Shown here piece by piece: positions 13,628-23,800 of a stretch of DNA of 43,983 nucleotides. This DNA comes from a virus. The stretch covers positions 1 to 43,983 of the IMG/VR virus record IMGVR_UViG_3300031269_000026; one strand, given 5' to 3'. Position 1 is the first letter of the stretch. Each line of letters starts with the position of its first letter. Both the position numbers and the translations under genes were made by a program. Below the pieces are notes generated by a model. It was not told the DNA's origin, did not search any database, and worked only from the letters and a program-made list of their open reading frames with translations.

Positions 13628-14098
13628 TTATTCGTGCTCGTCCGGCAGGCTCGCAAACGGCTGATCGCTGTCCGATTGCACCTCTGTGATCGACACAGAC
13701 GCCCGGAGCGGGATCACGCCGAAAAGCAGCGCCTGCCGCGTGTTTGTGACGTAATATGGCGGCCCATCCGCCAGGCACTTTGCGGCCCAATCGCCGATCT
13801 CGTAGGTGATGGTGTTGCCCCGAACATGCTGATACCGAGCAAGCTGCCATCCGCCGGATCTGCACTCCAGCCCGTCGCGGTCAAGCAGTGTGATTTCTGA
13901 CCGCCACCGCGCCGTGATCGCGCCAAATGGCGTTTCCCGCACAAACCGCACCCGGTCGCCCCGCACTTCATACGATATCTCGCGGATCAGATAATCGGTC
14001 GGGAACAGAATCCACAGCGGCGTCACGAACAGAAACGCCACGCACCCGAACAGGCCCAGCCGGTCGGCAAAATTCCAAGTCAGCTTTTTGCTTGTCAC
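13628..14098 (-). CDS. Membrane-anchored hypothetical protein
   Basis: About 156 residues from a GTG at 14098 that overlaps the upstream stop (GTGA); a longer ORF start at 14176 would run into the neighbouring gene. One N-terminal span (LGLFGCVAFLFVTPLWILF) precedes a soluble domain with repeated beta-like segments (LIREISYEVRGDRVRFVRET, ITYEIGDWAAKCL) and an acidic end. The topology suggests a periplasmic domain anchored in the inner membrane. No family is recognised; a superinfection or envelope role is speculative. Confidence 0.55.
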   Translation of the reverse strand: MTSKKLTWNFADRLGLFGCVAFLFVTPLWILFPTDYLIREISYEVRGDRVRFVRETPFGAITARWRSEITLLDRDGLECRSGGWQLARYQHVRGNTITYEIGDWAAKCLADGPPYYVTNTRQALLFGVIPLRASVSITEVQSDSDQPFASLPDEHE

Positions 14099-14334
14099 GG
14101 CTTCCACCCACCAGTTTTGTAGGCCACGATCACACCGATCGCGGATCCGGCGAAAAGGAATATCCGTATCATCCACCGTGCCGCCCAGTTCGACCGCTCC
14201 ACCACAATCACGACACCAGCCATCCGCTCGATCAATGGTGCCTCCCCGGTCGATGATCGCTCCATGAAGGCCCGGTGCAAATCGACCGCGATATTATGCG
14301 TGTCGTCGAGTTTTTTCTTTTCATCGTCAGTCAT
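14095..14334 (-). CDS. Small protein with C-terminal membrane span
   Basis: A 79-residue protein with a charged start (MTDDEKKKLDDTHNIAVDLH) and one C-terminal hydrophobic span (RIFLFAGSAIGVIVAYKTGG). It is translationally coupled to the next gene through a GTGA overlap. Small tail-anchored proteins near lysis genes can be holins or antiholins, but nothing specific shows it here. Confidence 0.5.
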   Translation of the reverse strand: MTDDEKKKLDDTHNIAVDLHRAFMERSSTGEAPLIERMAGVVIVVERSNWAARWMIRIFLFAGSAIGVIVAYKTGGWKP

Positions 14335-14408
14335 TCAGCCCCCTATGCGTTCAGGCGCGGTGTGCGGGTCACAGCCCTGCCCCGTGGCGTTGGGCTCGTC
14401 GTCATTGG

Positions 14409-14702
14409 TCACGTCGCGATCGAGTGGAGGCCCGCAGATGTGGTTTTCCCAATGGCGAGGCTCGGCGCGCAAATCCAGATGCTTGAGTCCGCAGGCAGAT
14501 CGGCCGCATATGACTGCCCGGCCTCTACCGGGATGCCTAGCGCCTCAGACCCGGAAGGCGGCCGCGTGGTGTCGCCGGTGATGATGATGCGTTGTTCCCG
14601 CGATGGGTCGGCCACAATGGCGATGCTGGCCGCCACGCTGAGGGTCTTTTGCGGGGATGCGCCAAACTCCTGAGTGATGCCCGTTATCTCTTCATAAGCC
14701 AT
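14409..14702 (-). CDS. Hypothetical beta-rich protein
   Basis: A 97-residue protein starting MAYEEITGITQEFGASPQKT, with AAAGGA before the ATG. Alternating hydrophobic patterns (AASIAIVADPS, RIIITGDTTR, SSIWICAPSL) suggest a small beta-sandwich. Its place right after the second tailspike gene suggests a virion-associated accessory protein, but no family is recognised. Confidence 0.55.
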   Translation of the reverse strand: MAYEEITGITQEFGASPQKTLSVAASIAIVADPSREQRIIITGDTTRPPSGSEALGIPVEAGQSYAADLPADSSIWICAPSLAIGKTTSAGLHSIAT

Positions 14703-14743
14703 AGCTTGGTCCTTTCATGTGAGGGTGTCAGATCCCGAACCCG

Positions 14744-17485
14744 TCATACGTTCAACCGCCGCCTGCGCGGCTCAACGTGCCAGTTGAAGTCGAGACTGTC
14801 GGCTGCATCATCAACCCATCCTTGAAACTGGATCACCAAGTCATCCGTTGTGCCAACGGTCACAGCGTTTGCAGGTGCCAGTCCAACTTCTGTTGGGGTG
14901 TCGTTTTTCCAAGCCTTGCCAGTGATCGGCATGGAAACTCCGTTGTTTGACATTGCCATGTTTATATCAAACTCAAAGGTTCCAATATCGCCCGATGCAA
15001 AGTTGATTGTGTATGTTTTTGCAAGCGATCCCGTTATCAAGACCTGCACGGTTTTTGCGTCTGTCGTGCCCGTTACCGTGCCGGAAAAATGGATCCTGAC
15101 CTGATCATCGACCAGAAACGCGTTGGCACCGTCTGCCGCCGGAAAAGCCGCCGTGTCCAGCACTGTGTTGGCCGTGGTTTCAATTTGATTCCAAAGGCTC
15201 CCGCTCGTTGCGCCGCTCAAAAACGGCGCTGACGTTTTCCCATACCATTCCCGCGCAATAAGTGGACCTGTACCTGACTTGGTTAGCGTTATATCTTCGG
15301 CAGACTTGATGCGTGTTATCTTGTTACCGATCCCGCCATCTGTCGTGACTTCAACAAGATTGCCACGCGTAAACGAGACATTGTCAATGTCGATTCCCGT
15401 GCCTTCCAGCCGAATCAGCCGCAGGTCGCTATCGTCGGCGGGGTCCGCGCTGCCGGTGATGATGTCAGCAGCAAGACCGTTGTTCACTGTGATATTCTGA
15501 ATCGTGGCATAAAAAGGCACCGTTTCGCTTGCTGCCCCAACGTCGAAGAAAATAGGGATGCCAGTGGTGCGCGGGCAGTTAAAGTGGCCATTTCGCAGGT
15601 AAAAACCTTCGCGCGGCAAATCCTGGTCCGTGCTCGCAAACGATCCGAAAACAAGGTGGTCAATGTTTGCATTTGTGGCGGTGACTGAGAAACCGTCGAT
15701 GCCGCAATTCACCAGCCCCTTTGCTGGCCTGATCACATACGGAACGCCGTTGTACCCACCATAAACGACATGAAAGTTACTGAGGTGAACGTCTCGCGCG
15801 CCTTCCTCGAACTGTATCAGGTTGTTTGGCGTGTTAGCGTCGGGCGCGTCGAAAGACCCGCAGTTGATGTTGAAGTTTGAAACAAGCGTATTGTGCCAGA
15901 ATTGGGCCGGGTTGAATGCTTTTTGAGCAACGTTACCTGTGAAGTTGGTAAAGTTGCAAAACGCCATGCCGTTACAGGCAAGCACCGCCTCAGATCGGTA
16001 AACGTGGATATTATCAAACCGGCCTTCCAGACATGCGCCCAAAGCGAACACGTCAGCATCCGAAAAGTCAGCCGTTGAAAAGCCCAGGTCGCGCAAGGTG
16101 ATGCCAACAACGCCGCGCGATACATCGCCGTTCCAGTCCGTCACGCCGGTGTCCGACCCGTCGCAGCGCGCAACAACCATGTCTGTACGGTTCAAGTCCA
16201 CTGGATAGCGGAAATTCAGAGTTGCGCCGTCGATGCTTTCAAGGAAATTCAACTGCTGGTAAAATGCCTTTCCGTTCAGGTCTGGGTCGCTGCCGTTATT
16301 CCCCAGCTTTGAGAAAATCCGAACCATCGTCCCCGCAGTCAGGTTTGCAGCATCGCCTATTGTCGCCAGCGTTTGCTGTGGCGAGCCTGCCTCCGTTTCG
16401 CTCAGGTCGTACCGCGCGCCGCCCAGCAGGTTTTGCGGATAACTACCGGATCCGTTGTAGTTGCCCAGCGTTAAAACCGAACGCTCGCCGCCGAATGATC
16501 CGGTTGTGTTGAGGTTTCGAATATGAGAACGCCGCCCCGCGCCCCGAATTGTCAGCCGCGCCGCATCCGTAGAATGAATATCCAGCCGCTCCGCAATCGG
16601 CACATAGCCGCCTTCAACCAAAGGCCCCGCCCCAATGATTTCAGGCACCCAGATCGTGCCGCCGCCGACGCCTTGCAGGTAGTCGGATGCTTGCTTGAAC
16701 CCGGCGCTGTATTCATCGGCGTACTGATCGTCGAAGCTGTCCACAGAGTTAAACTCGCGCACATCAATGGCGCGGTAAGGCGTTGGCGTCAGCTTCACAA
16801 GGCCCGCCGTAGCAAAAAAATGGTCAGTCGCGCCAGACAGTGCCATTTCGTACTTGAAGTCTTGAGTTTCAAATTTCTGGTCGACCTCTGCGGATGGGTC
16901 ATCAGCGAAAAGCCCGGCCTCACGCGTATCCGCCAGCATTTCACTGACCGTATTGAACCGTGATCGCATCGAAACGGCCTGGCCCAAAACACCGGACAGA
17001 GATCGCACTGTATCACCGTTTGCCGTGTAGGTGTTGGCAGCAACCACTTTGAAAACTTCTGGCTCTCTGTTGTAACCTACCTCAACTGTGTAATAAGCGC
17101 CCACCATCGGCGAAGGGTAGGCCAAAAGATCAGCGAACGTGTCAAATCGTGGTTTTGCTGGAATCTTGAGCCAGTTGTCTTTGTAAACACTTGTAGATGG
17201 CGAACCCACTGCTGGCACCAAGAGGTCTCCCACATCGAATGAGACGCCAGAAATCGTGCCGGATGTGCTCGCGAAAAACAGAATGTCAGCGACTTCTATG
17301 GTGGGGAAAACGCCAAGGCTGGCATCCCAAGCAGTCGGCAAATAGTCGAGACCAAGCGCAGTGTTGATGCCAGACGCCAGATCATCGAGGGCAACGTCCA
17401 GGCTGGAACGAAATACCCGGTCGCCCGCGATGTACTGGTCCACAAACTGCCAGATGCGTGTGAATGTAGTTCCTGTGACCGGCAT
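14744..17485 (-). CDS. Second tailspike, pectin-lyase-fold beta-helix
   Basis: A 913-residue protein starting at 17485, after GGGAGT; the longer open frame (to 17731) reads like shadow sequence and overlaps the upstream gene. The first 60 residues (FTRIWQFVDQYIAGDRVFRS, LDVALDDLASGINTAL) resemble the N-terminal adaptors of podoviral tailspikes. The middle (about 230-640) has the repeating turns of a beta-helix (DVREFNSVDSFDDQYADEYS; LTIRGAGRRSHIRNLNTTGS). The C-terminus is a beta domain that may trimerise. With the tailspike at 7093 the phage has two receptor-binding or depolymerising spikes. Confidence 0.8.
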   Translation of the reverse strand: MPVTGTTFTRIWQFVDQYIAGDRVFRSSLDVALDDLASGINTALGLDYLPTAWDASLGVFPTIEVADILFFASTSGTISGVSFDVGDLLVPAVGSPSTSVYKDNWLKIPAKPRFDTFADLLAYPSPMVGAYYTVEVGYNREPEVFKVVAANTYTANGDTVRSLSGVLGQAVSMRSRFNTVSEMLADTREAGLFADDPSAEVDQKFETQDFKYEMALSGATDHFFATAGLVKLTPTPYRAIDVREFNSVDSFDDQYADEYSAGFKQASDYLQGVGGGTIWVPEIIGAGPLVEGGYVPIAERLDIHSTDAARLTIRGAGRRSHIRNLNTTGSFGGERSVLTLGNYNGSGSYPQNLLGGARYDLSETEAGSPQQTLATIGDAANLTAGTMVRIFSKLGNNGSDPDLNGKAFYQQLNFLESIDGATLNFRYPVDLNRTDMVVARCDGSDTGVTDWNGDVSRGVVGITLRDLGFSTADFSDADVFALGACLEGRFDNIHVYRSEAVLACNGMAFCNFTNFTGNVAQKAFNPAQFWHNTLVSNFNINCGSFDAPDANTPNNLIQFEEGARDVHLSNFHVVYGGYNGVPYVIRPAKGLVNCGIDGFSVTATNANIDHLVFGSFASTDQDLPREGFYLRNGHFNCPRTTGIPIFFDVGAASETVPFYATIQNITVNNGLAADIITGSADPADDSDLRLIRLEGTGIDIDNVSFTRGNLVEVTTDGGIGNKITRIKSAEDITLTKSGTGPLIAREWYGKTSAPFLSGATSGSLWNQIETTANTVLDTAAFPAADGANAFLVDDQVRIHFSGTVTGTTDAKTVQVLITGSLAKTYTINFASGDIGTFEFDINMAMSNNGVSMPITGKAWKNDTPTEVGLAPANAVTVGTTDDLVIQFQGWVDDAADSLDFNWHVEPRRRRLNV

Positions 17486-17549
17486 GCTCGGACTCCCATA
17501 ATCGTCTTTGGGGCAGATTGACCCGAAGTACCGCACATGTGCGGCGAAA

Positions 17550-17825
17550 CTACCGGCCCAGGTCGCCACCCATCTGCGGCTCATCAAAGAAGGCATCATC
17601 TGCCGTGATGATGGCGGCAGTCTCAAGCACGGCTGCGCAAAATTCCTCCCGGGTTTCCGGAAGCCGGACGGTTTCGGGCATCGCAAGTGCCTTTTCCACG
17701 TTTCGCGCCGTCTGCCACTGCGCATCTGCAATGTCGGGAGCCCCGGCCAGCGTCACTGTATTGGTGACGATAGCGACGGGAATTGCCACGCAAACGGTCA
17801 GGATGATCGCCTCGGACACCTTCAT
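17550..17825 (-). CDS. Small membrane-anchored virion-region protein
   Basis: A 91-residue protein with an N-terminal hydrophobic segment (AIILTVCVAIPVAIVTNTVT) and a soluble remainder (ETREEFCAAVLETAAIITAD) ending QMGGDLGR. It starts within the last codon of the giant gene (ATGA overlap), so its translation is probably coupled. The role is unknown; its position between the ejection protein and the spike suggests a late product. Confidence 0.55.
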   Translation of the reverse strand: MKVSEAIILTVCVAIPVAIVTNTVTLAGAPDIADAQWQTARNVEKALAMPETVRLPETREEFCAAVLETAAIITADDAFFDEPQMGGDLGR

Positions 17826-20800
17826 GGAATCAGCTTTTGCAAGCGCAGGAACTCCTTGTTGAATTGAACATATAGGACCTGCTGCGCTTTCTCAATGCGC
17901 TCGTATTCCGCCATGCGGGCCCGATCATCGAGGCTCTTGTCAAGGCGGGCCTTCATCCGCTCCCTGTTCAGCCCGCTGACCTGGCGGTTGATCCTGTTCG
18001 CCTGCGTGTACATGCGGTCGAGGATCTTGTAGCGCGCATCCACTGGTTCCCCTGCATCGTCGCCCTGCTTTTTGCGAGAGTGCGCGTCCCTGACTTCGCT
18101 CAAGCGGTCGTAATAGGCGCGACGATCCATCCAAACGCCGGTGGTGACTGTCACCTTTGGAAGGAACGGTATGGCCCGGTCATCAATCAGATCCGCCTTT
18201 CCGGTCGCGGCCTTGACCGCGACGTCGATCGTGTCCGTCCAGAACGTGCCCGCGCTGCCGGTTGCGGTCCCGATGGCGTGATCAATGTATTCCGGTGAGA
18301 CATCCAGCCACCCGCTTTGCGCCGCGTTTCCGCCTGTTTCCCGGTTGAGATAGTCGGCCACCTGGCGCGACATTTCAGAGACCCCGACATAATGCTTGTA
18401 GGCCATGGGCCCATAGTCGCTGAAATCGTATTCCGGGCGGATCGGGTTGCCCAGCCAGTTCTCGTTGTTCCGGAACTCCATTATGTCCTTCAAAAGAATC
18501 GGCGTCACCATGTCGGCGGGGTCGGTGAACCCCAGGGGCGATACGTCTGACGCGGCAGCGATTGCCACGTCCAGCATAGCCTCGTCTGCCGTCTTGACCC
18601 CGCGAAACACCTTGCCGATCTGGCGCCCAGCATAAGGGAACACCGAATAGACGTAGGGCATTGGCACGGACACGGCATCGTCCATCTGGCCCACGCCGCC
18701 CACACCATCTTCGCCCTGACGAACCATGAACAGGAAATTGCGCCGCGACTGGTAATCGGGGATCTTGTCATAGGCCAATTCGTCATCATCATCCGTGGCC
18801 GACAGCGAGGCGTTGACCAGATCCTCCATCAGCCCGTAGGACAACAGACTTGCCCCGACCGCCAAGCCGTACTTGCTGGTAAACACCGAAAGGAACACCT
18901 GCAGGCCTTGAATAGCCGCGTTGAAGAACAGGAACATTGCGTTTAGCCACGTCCAGTTGCCGCGGCGGTTAAAATTCACCGTGAGGTTCTTGGCCAAAAG
19001 GGCGGCGTCCTGCTTGGACCACCCCCGCTTGCGGGCCTCGACGTAGGACGCCAGCCGTATGGCGTTGTCCACTGCAATGTTGGTTCGCTCGATCATGCCC
19101 AAAGGCACGTTGTCCCGCGTCGAAAAGAACGCCCGGGGTCGGGTCGCTACTTTCAGGATCCGGGCGGCGCGATTGCCGCGCGCCAGGTCGATCCGGCGCG
19201 ACATATCCTCAGTTCCGGCGGTCGGATTGTCGAGCGTCCAGAAACTGATCTTAGCGCCTGCTTCCTCAAACTCTTTCCAGTGTCTGGTCCATACGGTGTT
19301 TTCCTGGTTGCCCATGCCCTTGAAGGACCCCATGAAGGCCTTGCCCCATGTCTTTGATACAGCCGCACCAAACCCCTTGGAGTCCGTCATCTGCGGCAGG
19401 TTGATCTGCGCGGCCTGAAAATCCCGCAGCGCGTTCGTAACGACAAACTCAGGGTTCAACATGGTGAGGATCATGGATTTGTAGCGTGTATAAGCCCCCA
19501 GTACGCGGACAACGCCGTTCAACTGATCCGCGCCGACCGCCCCGAGCGCATTAGCCAGCCGGTCATCATGCAGTACGATCCTGTGTTCATGACCCTGGAT
19601 CTTGATCGCAAACTCGTTGGGCTCCAATCGGCTGTTGGCAGGTTGCTCGACACGCGTCTCCACAAGCCCGGTCGTGCGATTGTAGAACCGCTTTTGCTTA
19701 GGCTTTTTCACCGACCACATGGCGTCGGACGGGTGCGCCTTGGCCAGTTCATAAAGTGCCTGCGACACGCGGTTTTTCTCAGCCCGGATAGAAACCTCCT
19801 TGGCCTGAGTAATTGCCGATATCAGCGGATTGAAGGCCATTGAGTTTCGGCCCATGGCGCGCATGCTTTCCGGGCCCCGCACGTTGTACCGTGGGCCGGT
19901 GCGGCGCGCGTCCAGTGTCGCCTCCGCGCCATCGCTCTCATCAAAGCCCTGCAACGGCACATAATGGGCGTACTGGTTTTTCCAGATTACATATTCCTTG
20001 GCCGACAACAGCCCGGCATCGCGCCGCAGTTTCAGTGTCCGTTCGCGCAGTTCATCAACCAAGTCGCCAATCTGGTCCAGTTCCGCCTGGTGCGCGCCGG
20101 ATGCCATTTGCGCAAGGTATGCGTCAGCATCCGCGTCCGTGATGCCCGACCCGCCGTCAGGCATGGCCAGGTTGATCGAAGCGATGCGCGCGTTTCGCTC
20201 CTTGGCATGACGTGCCGCCAGCCAGTCGCCCACGTTTTCCGTTGTCAGACCGCCATTGGTCTTGGCAATGATGTCGATGATCGGCTTGGTGAAATCCTCG
20301 TCGATCACAAACAGATGCCGCCCGGCCTTGCCCGAGAATGTCGTTTCGGTGGCGTAGGCATTGAGGTGGTTGGGCACGGGCCGTCCAGTGTCGGCCTCGA
20401 TCGCCTGCTGTGCCCGCAGTACGGGTAAGAAGCGGTCCTGCACGTTGAACCGGGCCTTGTCGATGTTGTCGTAGATCGCGGCGCCAACGCCTCGGATCCT
20501 GCCAAAGACAGAGACACCGGATCGCGTCAGTTCATCCCAGATTACCCGGTCGGGCACATGCACCGGCAGCGGCCCCGGCGGCGGTGGCCCCGGCGGTGTC
20601 GGACGGATGCGCGGCATCGGCGGGTTGCGCTGTTCCATAAGGGACGCGATGGATGCCGACTCCGCATTGCGCGCTCCGATCTGCCCGGCGATGACCTTGC
20701 CGAACACGCTTTCTGCGGTGGTAAATCCTTCGCCCCGCATGGCGTTGCGGATTGCCTTGAGCATCCGGTGGATCTTGTTGAACGCCCGGACCAGCAAAGA

Positions 20801-23800
20801 ACCCTGCGGTGCCGAACGGCTGGCCGCCCGCTGCGCAAATTCCTCCGCAATGGCTTCCTCGATCATTTCAGACGGCAACAGGTCAGGATACCGCGCCCGA
20901 ATGTCGTGTTTCTCGACCCAGCCGCGCTTGGCCGCAGCCTCAAGGGCCGACCATTCCTCCTTGGTAAACAGGTTCATCGCCCGCATGGCGTGGATCGCCT
21001 CATGGTACAGCGTGGCCATGGGGTTGATCGCCTGCCCGATCAGAACGTCGATCTGGCCCATGCCGTTCGCGCGCATGGCACCCTGGCGGTTTGCGCCGGG
21101 CACATCCATGTCCAGACCGACACGCTTGAGGTTCAGCCGGTCCAGTTCCGCCCGCAGCGCAGGTAGCATTGCCGATGCGGCATCACGATCCATGGCGGTG
21201 CCCGTGGCGGCGGGGCGCTGCTCTGCGGCGATTGGCTCCACAATTGGGTTCGCATCTTCAAAACCCTGAACTGGCTTGGCGATGTCCTCGATGAACGCCT
21301 TGCGGGCATCCTCACTGCGGAACGCAAAGGTCGGGCCCTTGCCACGCTTCTGTGCGGCCTTGTGCCACCATCCGCCGTGCGTCTTGGCAACAGCATTGAG
21401 GCGAACGAACTGGCCCTTGTCGACACGGCTTTCCATCGCGACGGCAGGGAACACCTTTCCCGCCCTCGATGTCACTGTCGTCATGGTTTGCGCGCCAGGA
21501 TCGGACGACACGGGCGCGGTCACGCGCGTCCCGGTGTCACCCTGGGCGGCGGCATCCGCTGCGTCTGCGGCATCCATGTCAGCTTCAACACCAGACGGGC
21601 CGATGCGATCGGGCCGGGCCGGGCCTGCGATGCCTTCAAGCCGTTCGAAGAAGTCGGCAATGGTGCCGGATCCGGTCATGTTGATGTTGGCGGCAGGCGT
21701 GAACGCCTCGGGCTTCATCACCCGGTCGAAGATCAGGACCCGGGCCGCAACTGCGGTGCCCGCACGCTCGAACGTCACGGACGGCAGGGACACGTCAGCC
21801 GAAAGGTTCCACTCGATGGACGTCTTGCCTATCCGGTCCATGAGTTTGCCGAATTGCTTGTCAGCTGCCGGGCCGGTCGGGACCAGCGCAACGACGCGAC
21901 CGCCGGGCCGCGTGTGCTGCATGGCTTTCAGGAGGTGGTCATATGCTGTCTTGCCGCCCGAACCGAACGGCGGGTTCATCACGACCACATCGTACTTGTT
22001 CACAATGTTCAGGTTCTCGAACGTGTCGTTGACCACGCGCGACCCCGGCGCCAGCAACTCGGCGCGGCTCGACAGATCCGCAGACGGCTCGACAATCGTC
22101 CGGTCGGCATGGCCGGGAAAGTAGCGCGCGATCGCCCCGTCACCAGCAGACGGTTCAAGCACCTTGTCGTAGGGCCTGACACCCGCCCACTCGACCATCT
22201 TGAGCGCCAGCGGTTCAGGCGTCGGGAAAAAGTCCAAACCCTTGCGCTGGTCGCGCTTGCCCTTCATTTTCTGGCGGCCGTAATAGTGCGTCTTGGCCTT
22301 GTCGAACTCGCTGGCCGTGTTGTCCACGCTGTCCCGTGCGCGACCGCCGATCCCGTCGCTCGATGATGGCAGGTTCCTGTCGGCCTCGGTGTAGGCATCG
22401 ACAAAAGCCTGTTGGATGGCCCGGGCCTCGTTGCCCATGGCGAGGTTTTCAACGGCGCCGGACTGTTCGGCGATGCGCCGGGCGAAGGCCTCACGCTCCC
22501 ATGCTGTGCCGATCGTGTAGTAGCGATAGGGTGCATTGGATACGCTGCCCACGCGTCGGGTGCGTCCCTCGGCCTGCAGGCTTGTGGTTGGCTTGGTCGG
22601 CATGCCTAGGTTGATCATAACGCGTTGGTGGCCGCCGGTGGTGTCGTGCAGGCTGATGCCGCCGGACCCTGCGTCTGACTGGACAACAAGCACGTCGACA
22701 CCGGACCCATCCAGATTGAACGCGTCCTTGTTTTCGGACCTCTTGCCTTTCGATATGGTGCCGTTGAACTCTCGGGCCTGATCGCCGAACGCCTCCATGA
22801 TCTGATCTTTCGGCGCTGTCAGACTGCCAAAATCCAGATCGTTGAGCCACGGCAAGTCGCGCTCCATCTGCATGCGCGCGGACTTGAGGTCCTCTGTTCC
22901 TGTGACCTTGAACGGACTGGTCGCCCCGCCCACGTTGAAGTCATGGAACACCACGACCTTGCGCCCCATGGCGAGGTGCTTTCTGATGTCTGGAATAGCC
23001 GCCTCGGCCTTCATGGCTTCCAGTAGCTGCTGGCGTTTGAGATATGTGAAATTGCGATTGACGGCCTTTCCCAATTCCTCCCAGCCCATAGCCGCAACCC
23101 TTTTTGCGTCGATGCCCTCCTGACCCGTCGTGCTGTCCTTGATTGCGGCCTGCAGTGCGGCCCGCTCCTCGGACTGCTTTTTCCAGATGTAGGCAATGGC
23201 CTCGTCAATCTTGCTGCCGATTTTATTCTCGACCGCAACAAACTTGCGGTCATAGTCAACATCAACCTCAAGTTTGCGCCCCCACAACGACCCCTCGCGC
23301 TTGAGCCTTTCGTGAAACTCGCGCTGGAACACGCCCCGGTCAACTGCGGCCTCGGGTTGGGTCAGCTTGTGATAGCGGATCCTGTATCCAAAGTTCTCGA
23401 CCATGAACCACTCGCGCCCGCCCTGATCGCTGCCTTCGCGGCGCTCGTCCTTCGGGTAGTCGAACAGATACCCCTCGCCGTAGTCCGTGTTTTTCTCATA
23501 GGAAAACGGCGTGGCCGACATGAACAGGACATTGCTACGCGGTGCTGTCGCCTTCTTGGCCGCGTCCCGTGCTTCCTGATAAACTGCGGCCATGGCTTCG
23601 GACTGTCGGTCCTTGTTGGTAATCGCGCGGGCCTTTGCCATCGCATCCCGTCGCTTCATCAATTCCTTGTCGAAAAGGTGCGTGGGCTTGTTGCTGATCG
23701 CGCGCAGGGTCCGCAGGGCTCCGGTTTGCTCCCCGGCCTTGTTCTGGGAAAGCGTGTGCGCCTCGTCGGCGATCACAAGATCCCATTCCCGATCTGCCAA

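Noticed and set aside
17485-17731. 82-residue N-terminal extension of the second tailspike
   Set aside because: The extension is Arg/Ser-rich, overlaps the upstream gene, and a better start with GGGAGT exists at 17485.
22491-22850. 119-residue alternative-frame ORF within the helicase part of the giant
   Set aside because: The giant frame has clear motifs here and this ORF is Arg/His-rich, unlike the three nested ORFs in linkers.
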